64,000 nucleotides of DNA from the NCBI GenBank assembly GCA_000827205.1, contig KN832556.1, positions 2,040,969 to 2,104,968 on the forward strand. The letters run 5' to 3'. Positions 28,980 to 39,799 of the stretch are shown piece by piece; the stretch's first letter is position 1; each line of letters opens with the position of its first letter. The notes beneath the pieces were generated by a model, which saw nothing but the letters and a program-made list of their open reading frames with translations, had not been told where the DNA came from and did not search any database. The stretch is from Plicaturopsis crispa FD-325 SS-3. Lineage: Eukaryota > Basidiomycota > Agaricomycetes > Amylocorticiales > Amylocorticiaceae. A program made the position numbers and the translations under genes.

Positions 28980-29116
28980 GAAGGACTTGAAGAGAAACGC
29001 GTCAATTTGAGCGATTCGCGAGTGTTGTGACTGGATCCGGCGTTTTCCGGGTGCCGCCCACCTGCGAGACTTCAATTTCTCGCGTTTTTTGTGGAGGACG
29101 GGCCACAGGGGCTCGT
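28980..29116. promoter_or_regulatory. Shared divergent promoter of the HAD phosphatase and TFB1
   Basis: 137 bp between start codons on opposite strands. No clear core-promoter motif. Inferred from orientation only. Confidence 0.45.
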
Positions 29117-31525
29117 ATGCCTTCAGTGTGCACCGCCAAAGCATCCTACAAAAAACTGCCCGGGCTCCTCGAACTTACTGATTCCCATTTGCAATGGACT
29201 CAGGACGGAAAGAGAGCGCCCTCGGTGCGTGTAGCGCGCTCAGACGCAGCCTGTACGTTCCTTTCTCGCTCTCAGTCGAGACGTGTTCGCTGACGCGCCT
29301 TGCCGTAAAGCGCTGTTTTGCAGCAAAGAGGGCGCAGCGCAGGTCAGGTTGAAGATTGCACTGGTTGGCGATGATACAGGCCACAACTTCGCGTTCACAT
29401 CTCCGCAACCGATCGCTTACACCGAACGCGAAAAGTTCAAGCAGGAGCTCACGAATATCATAAGCCGCAATCGCAGTGGCGCTGCCAATGTCCCTCCTCA
29501 TCCAGCTGCCGTTGCCGCTTCCCCTGCCGTTCCGACAGCAGCCCCGCCACGACCGTCTTTGCCGGCGATGCAGAGAGCAGCGTCCACATCGCGCGCAGCC
29601 TCTGTATCGAGTGAACGCCGCACACCCACGTATGTCGGAAACGACGCCGCCAACGACTTTCGGCTGCGCAAAAGAGTACTCTTAGGCAACCCAGAGCTTG
29701 CTGCCCTTCACCGTCAGATAGTTATGAGCGGGCAAATAACGGAGGCGGAATTTTGGGAACATCGCGAAGTAAGCTCCGCCTCTTAGTTTCAGTACAAGAT
29801 CGTCTCATCAAGCTACTTGCGGCCCTGCAGCATCTCCTGCACGCAGAAATGGCCGCCGAGAATCAGAAGAGGGGTAGGCCAGGCCAGCTTGTCGACCCAC
29901 GCCCCCAAACCGTAGAAGGTGGCGAAATCAAGATCGTCATAACGCCCCAATTAGTTCATGATATATTCGAGGAATATCCGGTGGTGGCGAAAGCGTACAG
30001 CGAGAATGTCCCCAACAAAGTATGCATATTACACGTCTCATGTCGGCGTGTCGTACCAATTGTTGAATTTCACGCAAATTCTCAAGCTGTCGGAAGCCGA
30101 CTTCTGGAAACGATATTTCCAGTCAAAGCTGTTTAACACGCATCGCGCGTCCGTACGCTCCTCTGCGGCGCAGCATGTCGACAAGCCCGACCCAATATTT
30201 GACAAATACTTGGAGAAAGAAGATAACGGTGCGTACAATGTCTTTGCGGACGCGAAGGGCGCAAGGCTGATTGGTTAACCCAGAGTTGGAACCGCGAAGA
30301 CAGCGTGATGAAGGCGTCGAGATGTTCGTGGACCTCGGTGCTACCGAGGAAGACCACGGAGAGGTGACAGCTTTCTCCAAAGCCAACGTATCTCTCACTC
30401 ACTATCAGATATGCACCAGACTGGGAATGAAAAGGATATCACCATGCAGGCTGGCAGAAAGCGAGACGCACTGCCCCTCATCCGTAAATTCAATGAGCAT
30501 TCGGAACGACTCTTGAATTCAGCACTGTAAGATTATTTCTGCTGTCTTGGCTGTAAACGGGTGTCCTGACATGCAGCAGAGGCGATGTCCCGCCAGCCAA
30601 ACGACGGCGGACTGACTCGGGTCGCGAAGTATGTCCTTTGTAGATATGCGTTATCCTCGGATGCTAACTTGAATGAACAGGAACTTTACTCTCAGATTGA
30701 CCTCGATGACTTGCATGATCCTGAAGGGTCGGCGGGTATCATTCTTCAGATGCAGGACCGCCAACGGTACTTCGAGGGCCGGATGGCAGGCGCTGTTGAT
30801 GGCACCTCTAAACATGTAAGCTCTCATTCACTCTACCTCCCGCCATGTATTCATTGACCCCCGTGTGCAGGATTTTGACTCTGCCACTGCTATCCGCGAG
30901 GCGAAAGATGCCCTAGGGAGCTGGCAAACAAGTCTAACCCAGGTGCGGACACTTCGTGTCATGTTGTGTAGGTCACCCGGCTGAGAAAAATTCTACAGCT
31001 AAGCATAGAGCGGAAAGCGGGCGATGCCGCCTTACTCTCCATGACCCAGAACGTAGCTGCCCGCTTGGACGTCAACACCAAGAAGAGTGCGTATAGCCCC
31101 ACTGACAGTCTCATATGTGCTGACTATTCCGGCAACCCAGGTGACATACCCGTCGCACTCTTCAGCCAGTTGACTACATGCCAAACCGCTGCGAACGAGT
31201 TCCTCCGTCAGTTTTGGTCTACAATATACCCTCCGCCGACCGAGCTGCAGACACTCGCCGTCGCGACACCTGCGCAGAAGGCTGCCAAAGCCGCGCGGAT
31301 GATCGGGTACCTCAGCAAAACGCACGAAAAGGTTGATGCACTAATACGCGCTGCTCAATCTGAGGGCGTTGATCCGGCACGAGTTGAAGTTGTGAGTGAC
31401 ATCTTTCCCCTCCGCACGTCCGTCCTGCTCATCGACCGACGCGCGCCCAGGCAATGAAACCCATTCTGAACGCGGTTGACCAGGCGCTTGCTTTCCATAA
31501 CACCAAAAGGGCTCCTCGAGCCTAA
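29117..31525 (+). CDS. TFB1: TFIIH core subunit Tfb1 (p62)
   Basis: Scaffold subunit of TFIIH in transcription initiation and nucleotide excision repair. The start at 29117 (MPSVCTAKASYKKLPGLLELTD) begins the PH domain. Intron 29253-29310 joins SDAA to SLFCSKEGAAQVRLKIALVG. Further introns include 29769-29830 and 30020-30086, with about eight more. Joined exons show two BSD domains: ALHRQIVMSGQITEAEFWEHREHLL and LVHDIFEEYPVVAKAYSENVPNKLSEADFWKRYFQSKLF, each with the family's FW motif. Downstream segments FVDLGATEEDHGE, DITMQAGRKRDALPLIRKFNEHSERLL and REELYSQIDLDDLHDPE match the Tfb1 C-terminal half. The stop after KRAPRA is at 31523-31525. It converges with COY1 143 bp away. Confidence 0.93.
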
Positions 31526-31668
31526 GGACATTCGTACGAGTGAACATACCATCATCATCTTTATCAGGGCTCGCCAGAGCTGTCATAGTACCAGTATATT
31601 ACAATGTCTCCACTAAAGTCCGGGCTCAATGCAATGCAGTGTATAGATAATTATATCGTCGTGCCATA

Positions 31669-34595
31669 TTACGATCCGTAGGGACTCGGCTGTTTTTGCA
31701 GCTGCGACCCCGACGACGACGTGCATTCGTAGGTGGTGAACATGACTAGGACATGCAGCGCGAGCGCGTAGAATATGAAGGCTGTCCGCGCGCGTCGGTT
31801 CCCCAGGATTGACCGTGTAAGAACGAGCACGCCCCGTTCTACCACATTGAGATTCTGGTATGCCTTGGTCGCTTCCTGTGGCATGTAGTGAGTTTGAGTA
31901 GACCCTGCCTCACTAGAGGAAGATAGCTCACCCGCCCGCGGAAAGCCTCGAAGGGATTCATAGCCTCTTCGTAACGTGTACGATACTTGCTCATGTCGTC
32001 TACGCCGCGTCCTGGTGACGGCGCAGGCAGCGGGTTCAGTTGCGACACTGGCCTCGTCGCGGCTTCTTCCCGATAACTTTGCATGTACCGCACTTTCTCG
32101 TACAGCTTCAGATTGTCGGACTGCAAACTCTTGATCTCCGTGCGCAACTCGGAGATAATCTGGTACTGTTTGCGTAGTTCCTGCAGACGTAATTGAACGG
32201 TGAGATGTGTAGAGGAATAGCATATCCTGACGCGCGTACCTCCTCAAGCTCAGAGTTGCGTTGCCGGAAGCGGTCTCGCTGACTCGTCACGATCGGTAAT
32301 ATCGACGTATCCGCGGAGGGGGTGAATTGCACCGGTGTAGCTCTTATCGAAGCATCCTGCGAAATATGTCGTCAGCGCTAGCCACGAATCCGACTTTGCT
32401 TGCACGTACTGATGCTTTCCTGCCAAGGTCCAGGCTAGCAAGAACGTCACCTTGTGGCGTGCCAGTCCCCGATGTAGATGCGGTCACGGAGTCTCCGTTT
32501 GGCTTGTGGTTGTTCATCGAGAGGAGGTCATTTTCAAGTTTCTCCGTAAGCGCCTTCTGTCGCTCGAGTTCCGAGGTGGTCGCAGAAAGTTTCTCGTGCG
32601 CTGCATCTAGGGACGCCTCCAGCTCGCCGTGGAGGATCTTGGTAGGAGCAGACAGCGTCAGTTACATCGTCATATGTACTTGTACCATACGTACCCGGAA
32701 TTTCGTGAGTTCTTCCAATATCCGCCTGTTCTTGGTTGCCAACAGAGCTTCTAAGGAGTTGCCTTGATGAGCATTGGCTTTCTCCGCGTTGGGATTGGGC
32801 AACTGCAGGCCATCAATGCTATCGCTTTCCTCTGCATCATCGTCGACTCCAGCAAACTCGACATACTACGGAAGCATTATGAATTGGATATTAGAAGTTC
32901 TATGAATGCACCCACCTTCATGATCTCAAGCTCGCGCTTGATCTCGTCGTAGTCGCTGTATTGCTTGAGTCTCAGCTTGAGCTGTTCCACCTCACTGGCC
33001 TGTCAATTTACCATATGTTATTATAGTGCGCATTGTCAGAGTGCCAAGGAACGCACCTTCTTCTGCACCTCCTTCAAGACCTCTTCCGTTTTCCTGGCAG
33101 CGGCTGCCTCGACTTCGGAAGTGGCATGCTTCTGTGCTTCAAGCGATCGTGACAGCTGCTCGGTCTCAGACTCGAGGTCGGATATTTGCGCTTCCAAGCC
33201 CTTGACACTGACGATATGGAGTTAAGCAGGTCCAACGTACCAATGAAAGAGAAAAGACCAACCGGTCGGCATTTTCACTTCCGCTGCGCATAGCTTCAAT
33301 TTCTGCACGGAGCATTTCCTAAGTTGCGCACAGAGTTGAGTTCCTTTGATCACACACAGGACAAGGTATATGGCTTACATTTCTCCGTTCAACGGTAGCA
33401 ACCCTGCTGTTGGCGCGCTCGAGGTCCGCGACAATCATGTCTACCTCTGCAAGCTTGCCAACAACCTCTTGGTCTGTGACAAGGATTTAGTTCAAACTTG
33501 TGCGATTCCCGCTGTTATAAGATGCGTCATACCTTGCCTTTGGCTGTGGTCAAGGAGCTTAGCCTGATTCGACTCATTGGAAGTGCGCAAGTTCTGGAGC
33601 TGATTTTTGGTCAAAGTCACTTGACGTTGTAAATCCTGTTCCCTGTACAAGCGTGCGTATCTTTAGTCTGAGTGCGCGTCCTGGGTCTGTCGCTGGCTGG
33701 ACGCACCGTTCCTCGTAGTTGCGCATTTTCTCGTCGTAAGTCGCATTGAGTTCATTTTCTTTCTGTGCAACCTTCTCCTGAATCAGGTCCTCCATCTGGA
33801 AGGGGCAATGGGTTGAGCTGTGGAATGGCGACAGCACGCGACTAACGAGACCGGGCACACCTTCTGCTCCAATTGCTCGGCCTTAGCCTCAGCTTTCTTC
33901 TTTGCAGCCTCAATGCTAGGTATGTCCGCTGTGCGTCTCTTCAGCTCCGCATTTTCGTCTCGGAGCCGTTGCAATTCTACCTCCAGCTCACGCGCTTCAG
34001 CTACCTTGACCGTCTGATCCTGTAGAGGTCAGAGCGTCAATCAGAATTTTCGAGAATTGGAGTGCTTAAAGCGTCTCTTACAACTGCAGCTTCGAGCAAG
34101 GGATATGGGTCCGGAGCTTCGGCTAAGACCTTGTAGATGTTGAGAAACGCGTTCTCTGAGGTCTTCGAACGCTTGGTGAGGTTGTCAATCTCAGTTTGGT
34201 AGGCTAAACACGTCATGCATTAGATCCTGTGGTCCCATACAAGCTATGGGGCAAGGAGACACGTACACTTCAGCAGACCCTTGAACGCCGTCAATTTCTG
34301 GTCATCTGGGATCTTCTTGAACTCTGAGGAGTACCTCTAAGCACACTGGCACCTCTCAGAAGTGGGGCTCAACGAACGCACCCTTAGTCTTGTCCGCCAG
34401 ACCTTTCCGACCAACAACGCTCTCCTTCTGGTTCTCTACAAGTTCAATGCCCTGCGCATCCAGTGTTTTCTGCAATTCCGCGAGATTGATACCTGAGAAT
34501 ACAGTATAAATGAAAACAGCGCGCTAATACAGACGTCCTGACGCACTTCTCCATGTTGCAAGGGCGCCCGAGAAATTCTGCTCAGCGGAGGACAT
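31669..34595 (-). CDS. COY1: Golgi coiled-coil membrane protein CASP/Coy1
   Basis: Tail-anchored golgin of the CUX1/CASP family, acting in intra-Golgi tethering and retrograde traffic. The start is at 34595 (MSSAEQNFSGALATWR), the usual N-terminus. About fourteen short introns interrupt a long, almost continuous coiled coil (INLAELQKTLDAQGIELVENQK; EFKKIPDDQKLTAFKGLLK). The conserved C-terminal block reads LYEKVRYMQSY, DDMSKYRTRYEEAMNPFEAFRGRE and ERGVLVLTRSILGNRRARTAFIFYALALHVLVMF. That block combines the CASP motif with a single transmembrane helix and a short lumenal tail (TTYECTSSSGS). Its stop lies 143 bp from TFB1. It diverges from the uS9m gene across 179 bp. Confidence 0.93.
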
Positions 34596-34774
34596 GATGT
34601 GTTGAAGCCAGGGGCCTGACGGACATCCGAAGTCCGCAGCGCGCACGTCGGGAAGTTTTGACGGAGTTCCCCAAATTTACACCGTGACGGTCGTGTCTAT
34701 GTTTTCCATATAGCTTTGCTAGGTCTACACTCTCGTCCTACCCGTATACGCTAGCAGTCTACTCTGCAGGCACC
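34596..34774. promoter_or_regulatory. Shared divergent promoter of COY1 and MRPS9
   Basis: 179 bp between two start codons on opposite strands. No obvious TATA box. Inferred from arrangement. Confidence 0.45.
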
Positions 34775-35930
34775 ATGAACATGCTGCGGCAGCCAGTGCG
34801 CGCTGCGCTCAGAGCGAAGCGCGCATATTCGACGCCGACACCCTTCGTACCACCCGAAGCCATGCATAGGATTATGCCACCGCGCAAAGGCGGTCCCTTG
34901 CCAAGGCCCGAGTCTTCCCATTTCTTCACCGTTCGTGAAGGATTCTATGACCAGGTAGCAGGGCTAGAGGAAGCAATCAACTACACGCGCCATTCCCTCC
35001 GTCTCCTCCACCTATATCCGCTCCCACCGTTCGCCCGCGCCTCGTTGCCAGAACTGCGCCCTATGTGGCGCCAGATGGCAGACATGCAAACGGAAGTCAA
35101 GGGCTTGAACACGACCCGGTACCGACAACTCATAGAACTCCTCACCGAGATCAACGAGTACTACCGTATTGCGGTTGCGGCAGGAGAAACACGGTTATCG
35201 GAGTCGCTGAGGGGGATAATCTCGCTATACGAGAGGACGAACAAGGATAAAATCCTGGCCGCGCGGACGAAGAAAACCGTCAAATTTGACCAGTTCGGGC
35301 GCTCGTACACTGTCGGACGGAGAAAAACCAGTTCCGCACGCGTGTGGATAATTCCTGTCCAGCCGCACCAGGTCGTTGCTGCGGGAGGCGTGCTGGAGAA
35401 GAAGGTGGAGCCTGCTGATGCAGCGGTTGATTTGTTTGTCGGGGACGAGGGGAAACCGCAGTCAGCATTCTCGAAGCCTGCTGTCGGTGTGACCAGCACA
35501 ACGGTTCTGGTCAACAACCGACCACTCGCGGAGTACTTCCCTATAGCTGCTGACCGCGAAGCAGTTATCCGTCCCCTCAAGCTCGCAGGTGCTTTGGGGG
35601 CCTACAACGTCTTCACGATCGTCCGGGGAGGAGGTACCACGGGACAGTCGGGCGCAATTTCCAACGGTATTGCCAAGGGATTGGCCGCACACGACCCGTC
35701 GATAGCGAATATTCTTCGGAAAGGTGCGTCATTTTTCTTCCTTGTCGTGACCCACACTGATTTGATTTCCATAGCCAAACTTGTCAGACGCGACCCCCGT
35801 ATGGTGGAGCGGAAGAAGACAGGTTTCGCCAAAGCTCGCAAACGGGTGCGTGTTTTCGAACCTCTGTTGCTTTTATTTCGCCTGTCCTCACAAGTTCCCC
35901 ATTGCACAGTATACCTGGGTCAAGCGTTGA
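34775..35930 (+). CDS. MRPS9: Mitochondrial ribosomal protein uS9m
   Basis: Small-subunit mitoribosome protein whose C-terminal tail reaches the decoding centre. The start MNMLRQPVRAALRAKRAYSTPTP looks like a cleavable mitochondrial presequence (basic, no acidic residues). Introns 35724-35774 and 35846-35909 give 346 residues. The N-terminal part is specific to the mitochondrial family. The uS9 core starts at VLVNNRPLAEYFP and continues through LGAYNVFTIVRGGGTTGQSGAISNGIAKGL. The spliced C-terminus reads [26 protein letters not shown], the classic uS9 tail. The unspliced frame stays open far past the real stop, so a single-exon reading would give a wrong, longer C-terminus. Confidence 0.95.
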
Positions 35931-36131
35931 CCGACTCGTACTCGTACCTACCATATACATTTGTCTTATCCTTCAATGGCAAACGCATTCTTGCAAACAC
36001 GGTCGTTCCGATGGAATGGAGGAATGACAATAGTTATAAAAAATCATACAAGAACACGTTTAGGAACTCTATAGGATACAGTCAAGTCCAAGCCCGGTCA
36101 CAAAACGAGGAAACGGTGCACAAATGAGGTA

Positions 36132-39100
36132 TCATTGGAAGAATACGGTCTCGACGTCGGACACAGCAAATGCTACAGCGCACGAAGGGCATTTTCGTTG
36201 TCGTGTTGAGAGTCGCGCATCCACGCATTGTCGGCAAAAAGCTGTATCAACGACGGTGAGCAAAGGCGAAACCCCAGGGCATTCCAACGGAACCAGACTT
36301 ACTGTGCATACACTTCGTTATGATAGTATTGCGCATACGCTGATGGCACGTTGAGCACTTGAGGACACTCTATTGTATGCCAGTTAGTCAGAACAACACT
36401 TACGCCTCGGAGCGTCACGCACCATTGCTTTATCACGTTCCGCCTCCAACTCCGCCTCCCGCTGAGCACCAGAGCCGGGCCTACTGGCGGCTTTGGCTTT
36501 GGTCAGTTGGCGCTCCAATTCTTTCTTCGTATGAATAAGTCCCTCCTCGATCTTCCGTAGCTCGGCTTTCTTGTCCACTAGTCGTTGCTCCTTTTCTGAC
36601 AAGTTTGCACGATACTGGCGTAGTGGTCAGGGACAATGATCATGGAGCACAATTGGGAGGAAAAACGCACTTCGCCCGCCCTCTTCCGTTCGTGCTCTGC
36701 TCTTGCTTGCCACTCAGCAGTGGTGTTCTGCGCAGAATCGAGCTCCTTCTGCAGCACGGCGATGGCTTTCTTCAAAGTCGCAACCTCTTTCTCAAAGTTG
36801 CTCTGCATACAAACTGTAAGGCACAACTGTATGCAAAAGATTCACGCATAAGACTCACAACTTGGGAGGTAAGAACCTTTTCTGACTCGTGAAGTTTCTC
36901 CAAGACTTTGGCCTGGCGTTCGAGATTGCGTGCAACATTCTTCCGCTCCATCTCAATGGCCTCCTTCTCGCGTATGGCAGCATAGAACTTGTTTTCAGAT
37001 TTCGCTTTCTGAACGCGAAATTACGGTCAGAGCTGATTCACCTACCCACAGAAGAGAACGCACCTCATGCCCCGCCTTGACAAGCTTTTCCTCCAGGCTA
37101 GAGAGATTGAAGACCTTTCCTTTGACTTCTCGATCCAATGTCTCCCATGCCGACGAAAGCTTGTCTAACTCTCCAAACAGCGATGATTCGTTCTGGGTGG
37201 ATTGTGTCTCCAGCAAGCGAAGTCGGGTCAGCTCCTCTTCCTTCTGTCGTAACTGCTCTGCCAACGCCTGAGAGTCGGGTGGTAATGTAGAGACATCACC
37301 GTAAACGGATTTATACGTCGCAAGCTCTTTAGTCACAGCGGCCAATTGTTGCCGCGCGTCAGCTTCAAGTTTCATATGCTTGACGATATCAGGATGGTCG
37401 TCCTCAAAGAAAGAGAGAGACTGTTTCTGCGCCTCCGCACTAGCTTCGGCCAGACTGTTGAGACATCGAGATATGAGACGCATCGCGGTGCTGATAAAAG
37501 GGTGGCTTACCTAAGTCTGGATTTTAAATCCTCGACATACGAGATGTCGACGTCCTTCATAAAAAAGGAGAGTATGTCCTTGTCGCCCGAATTGGCAGCG
37601 ATGCGAGCCTTGAGTCTCTTCACCTCAGATTCCAGAGCAACGAGACGGTCCTATACACTGTATTAGCACGTGCCGATAGATTTGCAAAAAGCGCAAAGCC
37701 TACTCCACGCGAGTCTGCAAGGATCTTCCACTCCTGCATCGAAGCCATCTTGATGCTGTCCTTCTGCTTCCTCTCGTTGAGTTCTGCGCCCTGCTGATCC
37801 CGTTGCTCGCGAAGCCGAAGATTCTCATTATCCCTTTTCGCCAGTAACGTCTTCAATTCTTGGACGGAGGCCGCTGCGGCAGTCTAAGGTGGACGCAATG
37901 GTTAGATACCTCCCATTCTCGCCAAAATATACGCGAGCACACACCTCGACACCGTCTTCGAACTCTTGACGCTGCGACTTCAACTGGTTGAGCTCGTCAT
38001 TTAATTGTGCGATTTCAGTATTGTGCTCTGCAGACTCGTGCTCCAGCTTCGAAGTGTATTCCAGAAGGCGTTTGTATGGAGCCGATGCCTGTATCACGTC
38101 CACAGAGGGACGACTTTCCTGTAGTGTTTTATATCAGCACATACCATCATGCTGTAGGACAGGAGTCTTGCCTGTAGATGCACCCAGTCCGCCTTATCCT
38201 TCAGTTCAAGGAGTTGCTTCTCGGCTTCTGCAAGATTCGACGCTCGGAGATCTGCCAATGCTTGTAGTGTTTCCAGTTCGGGCGTAGGTAGAACAACCGA
38301 AGGATGCTACGAGAAGATTAGAAAACAGGACTGGCGTTCAGAATGGTCAAAACTCCCACCGATTAACCGAACCACTCACTGCAGGAGGGGATGATCCATT
38401 TGGAAGGTCGACTTCGCCGTCTTCATGTTTCTGCGGAGGCGACTGCACTGGGGACCGCACGTGCACGGCCGCTACGGTGCTGCTTTGTAGCCTGTCTACA
38501 CGAGACTCGGCCGCGATAAGTTGCGTATAATATTTCTCCTTCTGGGCTTCACTATCGCGCAACTGTGCACGCATTAGTGCCATTTCTGAGCGAAGGCCTG
38601 CGCACTTCAGACCATGGTTAAGGCAAATCGTGAAGGTATTATCGGTGTTGACATACCTCAGTCCGTGCCACCTGACATTTCCTATACGCCTCCTCGTGCA
38701 ACATCGACCCTTGCCCCTCTGACTGGGCAAACTTCGTGGCAAGCGTCTTCGTAGCCAGCATGTTATCCCGCAGCGCCTCAATCAAACTAGGTGGTGCGTC
38801 GTCGGACACATAATTGGTCAAGTCGAAGATATCTAAGAGCACCAGTAAGCGAAATGGAGACAATCTACGCCTTTGCACTGACTGACCGTCGGCTTTGATA
38901 TCCGGAGTTGTAACTTCCTCAGGTCTTGCCAGTAATTTGAGAGCATCCGTTAGCTAGTATGTCCGTTAGGCTCGTTGTTTAGAAAGTGAGGACACCTTCT
39001 TTACCTGAGTCCAGCAAGCGGCCATCGCTGCTAAACCTGCTTCGCATGTGTCCTTCTGCCTTCGGAGCTCCGCGATTTGCGCCTGGCTACGTTCGTGTTC

Positions 39101-39347
39101 GCGAGAGTAGTGTTTCATCCTGCGGAATATCGCTTCTTTACGAAAGAGCTTTTCTCAATAACAGTCATTCAACTGGTCGCCGCGATGATAATGACCGACT
39201 TACCTCGAGATTGCTGGCGTCGTTTGGTTCCTCCACCTCAGTAACTACACCATTTGTGTGAGGAGAACCGTTGGCGCTCGTCATAAGCCGTTTCTTTGGA
39301 TGCAGAACGTCGCCATCTTCAACATGGGGCCTCTTCCGTGACTCCAT
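36132..39347 (-). CDS. BRE1: RING E3 ubiquitin ligase Bre1 (histone H2B monoubiquitination)
   Basis: With Rad6 it attaches ubiquitin to H2B on transcribed genes, which promotes H3K4 methylation. The start is MESRKRPHVEDGDVLHPKKRL at 39347. About a dozen introns are present. Joined exons give a long coiled coil: FRRMKHYSREHERSQAQIAEL, then EALRDNMLATKTLATKF and TAAAASVQELKTLLAKRDNENL. The last two exons carry the complete C3HC4 RING: LKCSTCHQRMRNTIITKCMHTFCRQC, then VDARLSTRQRKCPSCAVAF and SDVETVFFQ, with the stop at 36132-36134. All eight zinc ligands are present, one segment being reconstituted across an intron (MHT|FCRQC). The gene is tandem with the allantoicase fusion (452 bp) and converges with uS9m (201 bp). 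Confidence 0.95.
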
Positions 39348-39799
39348 AGCTGCAACGAGAGACTATTTCCGGCCAGAAAAGGAGGTATGGACAATCGAGA
39401 GAGACAAGTTTACAACGACCGTGGAGGAAGATGACAGACAAATGTTCAAACTCCGCCGCTGTGGCGGAAAATAACGCGACTCGTGAACGCGACCTTCGAA
39501 CGCGACCGGTCGACCTGCCACTGCTAGCTGCTCCGGCGAACCTATCGAATATTTCGTGTGCATATCCTGAGGCTCCCCGTCAGTGCAGAAAGGAAAGGAT
39601 GGCCTCACCGTGTCTATCTTCACTCGCTTTCAACGTGTCTCTTGTATGGGAGTGTCGCGATAACGGTGAATTGATATGATACCTTGAGTGTTGGACGCTG
39701 GACTGACTTGGGCTCGGCGTACTAAGTGTACGGACTTAGTGCATCGAGCCTGAAAATAGATGCGTTGTCGATATCTATGAGTAGAATCGTTTTGGACCA
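39348..39799. other. Intergenic, BRE1 upstream region
   Basis: 452 bp between tandem minus-strand genes: BRE1 promoter plus the 3' UTR of the allantoicase fusion. No other feature seen. Confidence 0.5.
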
